NCBI GenBank assembly: GCA_017624955.1
Contig: JAGAMA010000040.1
Coordinates: 59,605 to 123,604 of the forward strand
Length of the DNA: 64,000 nt
Direction: 5' to 3'
Source: Alistipes sp.
GTDB taxonomy: Bacteria; Bacteroidota; Bacteroidia; Bacteroidales; Rikenellaceae
Below, in pieces: positions 51,774 to 59,657 of the stretch. A model generated the notes under the pieces. The model did not search any database, was not told where the DNA came from, and was given only the letters and a program-made list of their open reading frames with translations. The translations under genes were made by a program, and so were the position numbers. The first letter of the stretch is position 1, and each line of letters starts with the position of its first letter.

Positions 51774-53180
51774 ATGCTGAAAAAGAGTTTTGTATGGATG
51801 ATCGTGGCCGCACTCTGCCTGACGGCCGCATGGGCGCAGAAACGCCAGGTGATGCTCGATAAGGTGGTTGCCGTGGTCGGCTCGTCGTCGATCCTGCACT
51901 CCGAGGTGTCGGAGTATGCCCGCCAGCTCATCGAGCAACGTCGTGCCGAGGGCTACACGTCGGACCGCGACCCGATGAATGAGGCGTTGGAGGCCATCAT
52001 GACCCAGAAGTTGCTCTATCACCAGGGTCAGATCGACTCGGTGACGGTTAGCGAGGCCGATATCCTCTCGCGTGTCGAGGATCAGGTGCAGGCGATGATT
52101 GCCGAGGCAGGTTCGATCTCGGAGCTGGAGGCTATCCACCACATGCCGATCTTCAACATCCGCGAGATGTTGCAGCAGCGTATGCGCGAGCAATCCTTTG
52201 CCCAGTCGATGCGCTATACGGTGGAGAGCAAGGTGTCGGTCATTCCGGGCGAGGTGGAGCACTTCTACAACTCGATCTCGAAGGATAGCCTGCCGACCGT
52301 GGCCGAGCAGTATATCTACGCCCACATCACGAAGTATCCCAAGTCGATCAAGGAGGCCAAGCAGCGCACGAAGGAGCGCCTGCTGGAGATGCGCGAACGC
52401 ATCATCAAGGGCCAAGCCAAGTTTGCCAACCTGGCGCGTATGTATTCGCAGGATGGTACGGCCATGCGTGGTGGTGAGATGGATCCCACGCCCCTGTCGG
52501 GTCTCGATCCCGCCTTTGGCGATGCCCTCGAGCAGCTGCGCGTAGGGCAGATTTCGGAGGTTGTCGAGTCGCAGTTCGGCTTCCATATCATCGAGCTGCT
52601 CGGTAAGCAGGGGCAGCTCTATCACTTCCGTCACATCATCCTCAAACCTTCGTACACGGCCGAGGAGCTGAGCGAGTCGCTCACGACACTCGACAGCCTG
52701 GTGCAGTTGATTCGTGCTGATTCGATCACCTTCGAGCAGGCTGCCCTGGATCACTCGGACGACAAGACCTCGAAGATGAATGGCGGTATTGTCTCGAACC
52801 AGGCCATCCTGGAGCGCTACCAGGCCTTCGATGCCAACCTGATGGTGACGAAGTTCCTGCGCGAGGATTTTGCACAGTTCAGCGCCCTGGACGACTACAA
52901 CCGTCTGATCATGATGAAGGAGGGCGAGGTGTCGAACTCGTTCCTCACGACCGATGCCATGCAGGATCAGCTGGCCAAGGTCGTAAAGCTCGTGAAGGTC
53001 ATCCCGACCCATACGGCTTCGTTGGCCGACGACTACCTGCGCCTCGAACAGCTGGCCTTGCAGGATAAGAAGGAGCGCGTATTCAACGAGTGGCTGACCT
53101 CCAAGATCAAGAGCATGTATGTCTACATCGACCCCGCCTTTCGCGAGGGTGAATTTGAGAACAAACAGTGGGTAGAGTAG
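51774..53180 (+). CDS. surA: Periplasmic peptidyl-prolyl isomerase SurA
   Basis: 468 residues. Signal peptide to WAQ near residue 22. The N-terminal chaperone domain starts VMLDKVVAVVGSSSILHSEV, the SurA signature. A parvulin domain spans about 175-275 (YIYAHITKYPKS, FANLARMYSQDGTAMRGGEMDPTPL, GQISEVVESQFGFHIIELLG). A second, weaker one spans about 280-385 (YHFRHIILKP, HSDDKTSKMNGGIV). It escorts outer-membrane proteins to the BAM complex. It overlaps or abuts the OstA-like gene. Confidence 0.88.
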   Translation: MLKKSFVWMIVAALCLTAAWAQKRQVMLDKVVAVVGSSSILHSEVSEYARQLIEQRRAEGYTSDRDPMNEALEAIMTQKLLYHQGQIDSVTVSEADILSRVEDQVQAMIAEAGSISELEAIHHMPIFNIREMLQQRMREQSFAQSMRYTVESKVSVIPGEVEHFYNSISKDSLPTVAEQYIYAHITKYPKSIKEAKQRTKERLLEMRERIIKGQAKFANLARMYSQDGTAMRGGEMDPTPLSGLDPAFGDALEQLRVGQISEVVESQFGFHIIELLGKQGQLYHFRHIILKPSYTAEELSESLTTLDSLVQLIRADSITFEQAALDHSDDKTSKMNGGIVSNQAILERYQAFDANLMVTKFLREDFAQFSALDDYNRLIMMKEGEVSNSFLTTDAMQDQLAKVVKLVKVIPTHTASLADDYLRLEQLALQDKKERVFNEWLTSKIKSMYVYIDPAFREGEFENKQWVE

Positions 53181-53182
53181 GC

Positions 53183-55666
53183 GTGCGCAGGATTCTCACG
53201 ATAGGTATTACGCTGACGGCGGTCGGTACGATGCTCTTTGCGGCGGGCTCGGGGGCGGTTGCACCCGATAACCGCGAGGCAGAGAAGAAGATCATCCACC
53301 TCAAGTCGGATCTCTCGGGCCCCATAGCCCCGGGGGATTCGGTGCTTTTCCTGGTGGGCAATGTGGCGGCACAGCACAACGGAGCGGTCATCACCTGCGA
53401 CAGTGCGGTGCGCTACTCCGATACGCGTGTGGAGTGCTTCGGCAATGTGCTCATCAATAAGAACACGACCTACATGTACGGTGAGCGGGCCGACTACGAC
53501 GGAGCGATCAACGAGGTGCGGGTCTACTCCGAGCTGGTGAAGGTCATCGATGGCGATGCCACGCTCTATACGCCCAACTTCAGCTTCAACACGAAGGATA
53601 ACATCGGCGAGTTCTGGGGTGGCGGTGTGCTGACAAACCGTGAGAATATCATGGAGGCGCAGCGCGGCTACTACTTCTCGGACCGCAAGGAGTTGGTAGC
53701 GGTCGATGAGGTGGAGATGCGCAACGAGGAGTATCAGATGAAGGGCGACTCGGTGATCTACAACACGGAGAGCGAGAACGCCTATTTCCACGAAAATACC
53801 CACATTTGGGATGCCGACGGCAACTACCTCTCGGGCGATCGGGGCGAGTACAACAAGGCGGCACAACAGTACCTGGTGACACGCAACGGCTACCTTTTGA
53901 CCGAGACGCAGGAGCTTTGGAGCGACACGCTCGACTACTTCCGCCTGGAGAAGCATGTCATCCTGCGCAACAACCTGCAGATTGACGAGACGGAGCACAA
54001 GAACCTCGTCTTTGGCGACTTTGGCGAGTATTGGGAGGAGTCGGGCAACGGCTTCCTGACCAAGGACCCCGTGGTGATCAACTACGACACGGAGCAGAAT
54101 GCCGATTCGGTCTTCCTGCGCAGTGATTCGATCTACCTCTATACGCTCAAGATCGGCGATCCGATCCCCAACGAGTACGCCCCCGTAGCGCCCGTGGACA
54201 GCACGGCCGTCAGCGAGGGGTTGGCTACGCCCAAGGTCGATGCCGAAGGGGCTGCCAATCGCCGTGAGGAGCTGCAGAATCGCCTGAATTGGGATGGCCC
54301 GAAGCCCCAGGAGTCTACCGAGGAGCAGCTCGATGAGCAGCCTCAGGTGGCCGAGGAGGAGGAGCCGAGCGAGGAGCCGAGTGCAACTCCTGCTGCCGAC
54401 GAGGCTGCAGATTCGTTGCAGGAGGTCGTGACCGACTCGATGCAGCTCGTCGCGGATTCGATACCGGCCGATACGCTAACCGAGAAGGAGCGCCGGGCCC
54501 TCGAGAAGCAACAACTCAAGGAGGCGGCGCGAGAGGCTGCCGAGCTGAAGCGCAAGGAGCGTGCTGCGGCAAAGAAGGCCCTCTTGGATTCGATTGCCGT
54601 GGAGCGCCAGAAGAAGACCAACATCAAGCTGCGTGCCATGGAGGTACGCGACTCGATCCGTCAGGCCGAGCGCCTGGCCAAGGCGCGTGAGAAGATGAAG
54701 GCCCGCATGGAGCGCGACCGTCGTCGTGGCATTGTCCACCTGATCGACTCGGCCACCTTCCGTCAGGTCGATTCGCTCCTGCCGTTCGATATGAACTTTG
54801 TGGATTCGGTGATGGGGCGCATGGCCGACTCGCTCGACTCGCTGCATCGGATGGCGATGCTGATCGACACGACCGACTCGACGAAGGTCATCGACAGCCT
54901 CTACCGCTTTATCAAGGGCTTCCGCAATGTGCGCATCTATCGCTCCGACTTCCAGGCCGTGTGCGACTCGATGACGGCCCGTTCGCTCGACTCGACGGCA
55001 CACCTCTATATTAAACCCGTCCTGTGGAATGAGACGAACCAGATCACCTCGGAGGTGATGGATATCTATACGGCCAACAGCCAGATCGAGCATGCCGAGT
55101 TTGTGGGCGATCCGATGATGGCCTCGCAATTCGATACGGTCTACTACGACCAAATCACGGGTAAGGAGATGCAGGCCTACTTCGAGGAGAATGAGCTCTA
55201 CCGTGTCGATGTGAATGGCAATGTGCAGACGATCTTCTACCAGAAGGACGGCGTACCGCAGGAGGTGGTGATGATGGCCGTGATCGAGAGTGGCGATGCC
55301 ACCTTCTTCATCGAGGAGCGCCAGTTGGCCAAGATCGTCTACCGCACGAATCCCGTCTGGCCGATCTATCCGATCGACAAGATTCCCGAGGATCAGTCGC
55401 TCTACCTCAAGGGCTTCCGTTGGGAGGGGGATCGCCGTCCGACCCGTGCCGATATCTTTGGGCGCACGATTCGTCCCTCGATGCGCACGGCTGCCGAGGC
55501 GAAGGCAGTGCCCGAATTCCCGCTCAAGGAGTGGGTGGATCGTCAGCGTGAGGAGCTGGTGCGTGACGGCCGTTGGGCCGACCGCAACGACGAGGTCGAT
55601 ATCGAGACCGTGGAGTGGATGCGTTCGTTGGGCTTCGAGGTGGGACAACCCTATCCGGGGCGCTAA
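53183..55666 (+). CDS. OstA-like outer-membrane biogenesis protein
   Basis: 827 residues from the GTG at 53183, which gives a clean signal peptide (MRRILTIGITLTAVGTMLF); a GTG at 53168 would add five residues and overlap surA. Residues about 35-330 are OstA/LptA-type beta-jellyroll repeats (GNVAAQHNGAVITCDSAVRYSDTRVECFGNVLI), repeated again about 600-700 (VLWNETNQITSEVMDIYTANSQIEHAEFVG). Between them lies a highly charged, low-complexity and probably coiled-coil region (about 355-520). The family is linked to LPS transport across the periplasm. The role of the charged insert is unknown. Confidence 0.82.
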   Translation: MRRILTIGITLTAVGTMLFAAGSGAVAPDNREAEKKIIHLKSDLSGPIAPGDSVLFLVGNVAAQHNGAVITCDSAVRYSDTRVECFGNVLINKNTTYMYGERADYDGAINEVRVYSELVKVIDGDATLYTPNFSFNTKDNIGEFWGGGVLTNRENIMEAQRGYYFSDRKELVAVDEVEMRNEEYQMKGDSVIYNTESENAYFHENTHIWDADGNYLSGDRGEYNKAAQQYLVTRNGYLLTETQELWSDTLDYFRLEKHVILRNNLQIDETEHKNLVFGDFGEYWEESGNGFLTKDPVVINYDTEQNADSVFLRSDSIYLYTLKIGDPIPNEYAPVAPVDSTAVSEGLATPKVDAEGAANRREELQNRLNWDGPKPQESTEEQLDEQPQVAEEEEPSEEPSATPAADEAADSLQEVVTDSMQLVADSIPADTLTEKERRALEKQQLKEAAREAAELKRKERAAAKKALLDSIAVERQKKTNIKLRAMEVRDSIRQAERLAKAREKMKARMERDRRRGIVHLIDSATFRQVDSLLPFDMNFVDSVMGRMADSLDSLHRMAMLIDTTDSTKVIDSLYRFIKGFRNVRIYRSDFQAVCDSMTARSLDSTAHLYIKPVLWNETNQITSEVMDIYTANSQIEHAEFVGDPMMASQFDTVYYDQITGKEMQAYFEENELYRVDVNGNVQTIFYQKDGVPQEVVMMAVIESGDATFFIEERQLAKIVYRTNPVWPIYPIDKIPEDQSLYLKGFRWEGDRRPTRADIFGRTIRPSMRTAAEAKAVPEFPLKEWVDRQREELVRDGRWADRNDEVDIETVEWMRSLGFEVGQPYPGR

Positions 55667-55687
55667 CGCAACGATAACAGCAAAGAA

Positions 55688-55718
55688 AAAGACAGGCCGA
55701 AAGGTCTGTCTTTTTTTT
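55688..55718 (+). terminator. Intrinsic terminator of the surA-OstA operon
   Basis: Stem aaagacaggcc / ggtctgtcttt with a GAAA loop, followed by a run of T residues. Confidence 0.88.
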
Positions 55719-55741
55719 GGTGTGGGGGGGAGGTTGGCGAG

Positions 55742-55830
55742 TCTTGGGGCTACTAGGGCAGCTGGGGCTACTGAAAAAAAAGTCAGTGGGCTCAGTGGCC
55801 TCAGTAGGCCCAGTGGGCCCTGCCCCAAGA
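55742..55830. repeat. 9-base-period array with inverted second half (GGGCTACTG family)
   Basis: Left arm 55742-55772 (tcttggggctactagggcag and onward) and right arm 55782-55830 (gtcagtgggctcagtggcct and onward) are complementary; the ends TCTTGGGGC and GCCCCAAGA match exactly. The unit is about nine bases with a conserved CACTG/CAGTG core. The array sits between convergent operons. Confidence 0.85.
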
Positions 55831-55865
55831 CCCGACGACCGTCCACCACCTTCCTACTTTCTCCT

Positions 55866-57527
55866 CTATAATAAAATCATCAGCACGACCTGGATAATCA
55901 CCACGCGCAGGAACATGCAGACGGGGTAGACCGTGGCGTAGGCCACCGAGGGGTTGTCGCCCTCGATCGTGTCGTTGGCGTAGTTTAGGGCCATGGGGTT
56001 GGCCATCGAGCCGCACATCAGGCCGCAAATCGAGCCGAAATCGAGCTTCCACCAGCGCAGGGCCATGATGCCAACTACAAGGATCGGGATGAGCGTCAAA
56101 AGGAAGCCAAGGCCAAACCAGAGCATCCCCTCGGGGCGCACGATCGTCTCAAAGAAGCGGGCACCCGACGAAAGGCCGAGGCAGGCGAGGTAGAGATCGA
56201 GACCCAGCGCGCGCAGCATCATGTTGGCACTTTGGGTCGTGTAGGTGATCATGTGCAGGCGCGGGCCGAACGTACCGATGAGGATGCCGACCAGGATCGG
56301 GCCACCGGCCAAACCCAGGCGCACGGGCACCGAGATACCCGGTACGGCAATCGGGATGTAGCCGAGCATCAGACCGAGGATCATGCCGATAAAGACCGAG
56401 ACGAGGTTCGGCTCGTTGAGGCTCTTCACGGCGTTGCCGAGGATCTTCTCCACATGCTTGATATCGGCCGCTTCGCCAACCACCGTGAGGCGGTCGCCGA
56501 GCTGCAACACGAGGTCGGGCGTAGCCAGCAGCTGCACCCCCGAGCGGTAGACACGCGAGATGTTGATGCCGTAGTTGTTTCTCAGGCGCAGCGAGGCGAG
56601 GCGCTTGCCGTTGATCTCGGGGCGCGTGACGAGGATGCGCTGCGAGATCAGCTCGCTGTCGATCTTGTTCCAGTCGATGTTCTCGGCGTTCCAATCCTTG
56701 GCCTCCTGCTCGCCAAAGATCAGGCGCAGGGCATCGGCCTCGTGGGGCGTGGTGATGACCATCAGCACATCCCCCTCGCGGAGCTGCTTATCCGACGTGG
56801 GGATCGAAACATGCCCCTCGCGCCAAAGGCGTGAGATGACGAAGTGGTGGTGGCTCTCGGCAGCCACCTCCGAGACGCTCTTGCCAAAGACGGCGGGATT
56901 CGTCAGGCGGTAGGAGGCGATGAAGATGTTCTTGCGGTGTTCGCTATCGGGGCCTGCGAGGTCACTCGGACGGACGAAGAACTTGCGCAGCAGGGCAATG
57001 GCCACGATCACACCCACGACACCCAACGGATAGCAGAGGGCGCAGCTCAGGGCGGCGCTGCTGGCATCCATGCCGAGCTGCACGAGGGTCTGCTGGGCAG
57101 CACCCAGGGCAGGGGTGTTGGTCGTAGCTCCGCACAGGATACCCGCCATGTCCGACATCGGGACGGCACAAAGGCCGCTCAGCACCACGGCTAGCAGGGT
57201 GCCGATCAGCAGGATGGCGAGCGAGGGTCCCAGGAGGCGTACCCCTTCGGTGCGCATCGAGGAGAAGAATCCCGGGCCGACCTGCAGGCCGAGGGCATAG
57301 ACGAAGAGCACCAAGCCAAACGACTCGGCGTATTTGAGCATCTGGGGGTCGATCGAGAGTCCCAGGTGGCCGGCCAGGATGCCGACGAAGAAGATGAAGG
57401 CCGTGCCGAGCGAGATGCCGCAGAGCTTGATGCGGCCGAGCAGTACGCCGACGGCCGAGATGAGCGACAGGACGATAATCGCCTGCAGGGCAGAGTGTTC
57501 GATGAAGAGTAGTCGAATGTAATCCAT
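55866..57527 (-). CDS. Putative transporter of the AspT/YidE family with TrkA-C domains
   Basis: 553 residues. Two membrane halves of about five helices each (residues 1-190 and 375-553) flank two cytoplasmic TrkA-C (RCK-C) domains (about 205-290 and 300-370). Family motifs are the duplicated gating segment LFVYALGLQVGPGFF and AGILCGATTNTPALGAA in the first half, and CGLMCGSMANPMALNYAND in the second. The transported substrate is unknown for YidE-like members; AspT exchanges aspartate and alanine. It is the last of the leftward genes, with its own promoter at 57548-57579. Confidence 0.87.
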   Translation of the reverse strand: MDYIRLLFIEHSALQAIIVLSLISAVGVLLGRIKLCGISLGTAFIFFVGILAGHLGLSIDPQMLKYAESFGLVLFVYALGLQVGPGFFSSMRTEGVRLLGPSLAILLIGTLLAVVLSGLCAVPMSDMAGILCGATTNTPALGAAQQTLVQLGMDASSAALSCALCYPLGVVGVIVAIALLRKFFVRPSDLAGPDSEHRKNIFIASYRLTNPAVFGKSVSEVAAESHHHFVISRLWREGHVSIPTSDKQLREGDVLMVITTPHEADALRLIFGEQEAKDWNAENIDWNKIDSELISQRILVTRPEINGKRLASLRLRNNYGINISRVYRSGVQLLATPDLVLQLGDRLTVVGEAADIKHVEKILGNAVKSLNEPNLVSVFIGMILGLMLGYIPIAVPGISVPVRLGLAGGPILVGILIGTFGPRLHMITYTTQSANMMLRALGLDLYLACLGLSSGARFFETIVRPEGMLWFGLGFLLTLIPILVVGIMALRWWKLDFGSICGLMCGSMANPMALNYANDTIEGDNPSVAYATVYPVCMFLRVVIIQVVLMILL

Positions 57528-57547
57528 AAACCTAACCTAATCGGCTG

Positions 57548-57579
57548 CGAAGATACGCTAAGTCGCGCGGAATACCAAA
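57548..57579 (-). promoter_or_regulatory. Promoter of the YidE-like transporter gene
   Basis: Reverse strand: TTTG (complement of 57576-57579), 20 bases, TATCTTCG (complement of 57548-57555), one mismatch to TAnnTTTG. It is 20 bases upstream of the start codon. Confidence 0.5.
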
Positions 57580-57589
57580 TAAAAGGGGA

Positions 57590-57690
57590 ATTAAGGGCGA
57601 CTAAAGGCAGCTAAGGGCGATTAAGGGCGACTAAAGGACTGCTCCCTTTAGCTCCCTTTAGTAACCTTTAGCTCCCTTTAGCTCCCTTTT
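57590..57690. repeat. 10-base-period array with inverted second half (CTAAAGGGCG / AGCTCCCTTT)
   Basis: Five units of the form attaagggcg or actaaaggca, followed by five units of agctcccttt with one agtaaccttt. The halves are complementary. Same family as 11201-11340. Confidence 0.9.
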
Positions 57691-57693
57691 CGA

Positions 57694-57745
57694 GTAGTAA
57701 CATCGTAACATCGTAACAGGGGTGTGTCAGTGTTACTGTGTTACT
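57694..57745. repeat. 8-base-period array with inverted second half (GTAACATC family)
   Basis: gtaacatc twice plus gtaacagg, a short centre, then gtgttact twice. The halves are complementary. It overlaps the end of the pectate lyase gene (stop at 57741) and is the same family as 63379-63456. Confidence 0.85.
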
Positions 57746-59102
57746 CGATTACGCTTGTCAATGCGGAGGTTGCGATTGGTTGTCCGAATCCGTTGTCGGG
57801 CAGTGAGCCGTCTGCTTGGCGTGGTGCGGTGAAATCGGCGAAAGAGAGGCTGATAAACGCATCGCTGTAGTCGGTCGTCCATCTGCGCTCATGCGCCTCG
57901 TTCGGCTCTCCCTCACGATAGGGGTTGCAACCGTCTAACTCCGTCCACGAGTTGCAAACAGCATCCAATGCGACCGCTTTGCCGTGCGCGTTGGTGGGTA
58001 GAAACTCGTGGTTGCGCTCCGAGGCGCGGAAGCCGATGCAGTGATGCACGGTGTGATGTCCCACTGCCAGCGGGGCTTCGAAACGATAGTTGTAGCGGTT
58101 GCCCCAAGCGGTATTATACAAGAGGTATACCCCCTCCGAGCCGTAATTCTGATCAAACCCCTTATCCCGATTCTCGAAGGCGATGCAGTGCGTAACGAGG
58201 TGCTTACCCGTGGAGCGGGGGAACATTGCTCCGCCACTCGAGCCACCTCCGCCCAGCTTGAATCCGTTGCCGTTGCCGATGGGGCAACCCTCGGGGGTGT
58301 AGCCTGCACGGGCTGCCCAGCAGTGATCGATGACGACGGGGTGATAGACCATGTAGAGATCCCAATTATCGTCCGAATTGTTCCAGGCACGACAACCGTA
58401 GAACTCATTCCCTGGACCCGGATAGAGCTTGCAGGCAAAGCCGTCGGCATCACCGCCATTGTCTGCCTTATCTGCCTGCCAGGTGCGAAGATCGGCATTG
58501 TTGTACGAGTCGCAGTTGATGACCCGATTCCCGCGACAGAATTGGTAGTCGGGGTTGGCGATCGGCTCACCCTTCGGAAGTCCTGCCACGGCCATCTCGC
58601 CCGGAATGGGCATTCCCATACCGATTTGCAGTCCCGTATCGTTGTTGTCGTGGAAGATGCACTGCTCGATGATGTTATACGATCCCTCGATCTTCATGCC
58701 GTTGTCCTCCATGTGGCAGATGCGTAGCCCTTTGATGTGCCAATAGTTCACCTCGCGGTGGAGGTAGATGCCTCGTGCACCGCGAAACTCGGCTTGGGTG
58801 GTGTGGTGCATGGCCGAACCGTCCAAGATCACCTCGCCATCACCCGCAGCCCACAAACGGCAACGGAGTGCTTCGGTGGTCGGCTTGCGCGGAATACGAA
58901 CAGCCTCCGTGAGGAGATAGCGACCTGCGTGAACGAGCACCGTGTCGCCTGCCTCGGCACAATCGACGGCATGCTGAATGGTAGCGTAGGGTGCCTGCTC
59001 CGTTCCGGCGTTGCCATCCGAGCCGTGTGGTGCGACATGAATCTCCCTCGCCGGCGACCATGCAGGAAGGAGTATGCAGAGGAGGATGAGAAACCGTTTC
59101 AT
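57741..59102 (-). CDS. Exported family 9-like pectate lyase (parallel beta-helix)
   Basis: 453 residues from the ATG at 59102; an upstream ATG overlaps the terminator of the preceding gene. Signal peptide MKRFLILLCILLPAWSPA. The beta-helix begins EIHVAPHGSDGNAGTEQAPYATIQHAVD. The family 9 hallmark region is present: DNGGDADGFACKLYPGPGNEFYGCRAWNNSDDNWDLYM, with the Asp cluster that binds calcium and a candidate catalytic Lys. It cleaves polygalacturonate by beta-elimination outside the cytoplasm. No SusC/SusD pair or other pectin gene is adjacent. Confidence 0.82.
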   Translation of the reverse strand: MKRFLILLCILLPAWSPAREIHVAPHGSDGNAGTEQAPYATIQHAVDCAEAGDTVLVHAGRYLLTEAVRIPRKPTTEALRCRLWAAGDGEVILDGSAMHHTTQAEFRGARGIYLHREVNYWHIKGLRICHMEDNGMKIEGSYNIIEQCIFHDNNDTGLQIGMGMPIPGEMAVAGLPKGEPIANPDYQFCRGNRVINCDSYNNADLRTWQADKADNGGDADGFACKLYPGPGNEFYGCRAWNNSDDNWDLYMVYHPVVIDHCWAARAGYTPEGCPIGNGNGFKLGGGGSSGGAMFPRSTGKHLVTHCIAFENRDKGFDQNYGSEGVYLLYNTAWGNRYNYRFEAPLAVGHHTVHHCIGFRASERNHEFLPTNAHGKAVALDAVCNSWTELDGCNPYREGEPNEAHERRWTTDYSDAFISLSFADFTAPRQADGSLPDNGFGQPIATSALTSVIE

Positions 59103-59111
59103 CGGCTTACT

Positions 59112-59145
59112 TAAAACAAACCCCGACCTTTTCGGATCGGGGTCT
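59112..59145 (-). terminator. Intrinsic terminator of the TraR/DksA-like gene
   Basis: Reverse-strand stem ccccgatcc / ggtcgggg with one bulge and a GAAAA loop, then TTTGTTTT. It separates the TraR/DksA-like gene from the pectate lyase gene. Confidence 0.8.
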
Positions 59146-59152
59146 CTTGTTG

Positions 59153-59533
59153 TTACTTCTTGGCCATCTTGGCTTCGATGCACTCCGTGGCGTGGGGCAC
59201 CTTCATCAGTCGCTCCTTCGGGATCAGCTTGCCGGTGGTTTTGCAGATGCCGTAGGTCTTATTCTCGATGCGTACCAGCGCCATTTCGAGGTTGCGGATG
59301 AACTTCATCTGGTGCATGGCCAGGCGGCCGTTCTCCTCCTTCGATAGGGTGGCAGCACCCTCCTCGAGCACTTTGTAGGTGGGCGATGTGTCCTCCGTAT
59401 CGTTGCCCGACTGATGGGTGACAGCTGCGCGCAGCAGCTCATAATCGGCGCGTGCGCTCTCCAATTTTTTCAAGATCAGCTCCTTGAACTCGGCGAGTTC
59501 AGCATCGCTGTAACGGGTTCTCTCTTCAGCCAT
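59153..59533 (-). CDS. TraR/DksA-like protein with a reduced zinc-finger
   Basis: 126 residues from the ATG at 59533 (MAEERTRYSDAELAEF). It has the DksA layout: an N-terminal helix, a coiled-coil hairpin (about 15-85), and the finger region YGICKTTGKLIPKERLMKVPHATECIEAK. In the usual C4 finger each pair is CxxC; here only the first Cys of each pair is left (GICKTTG and ECIEAK), so zinc binding is doubtful. The DksA family binds RNA polymerase in the secondary channel. The gene lies between ileS and the pectate lyase gene. Confidence 0.85.
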   Translation of the reverse strand: MAEERTRYSDAELAEFKELILKKLESARADYELLRAAVTHQSGNDTEDTSPTYKVLEEGAATLSKEENGRLAMHQMKFIRNLEMALVRIENKTYGICKTTGKLIPKERLMKVPHATECIEAKMAKK

Positions 59534-59657
59534 AGTCGTTATAGGTCTATTGGTTAGATATGTAAAATTAAACAATCTTTACCACATAACCAAATTTTAT
59601 ATCCAAAAAGTGTGCCTCGAGCCTACGATTTTGTAACCCGAAGCCCGTTGTAGGGGG

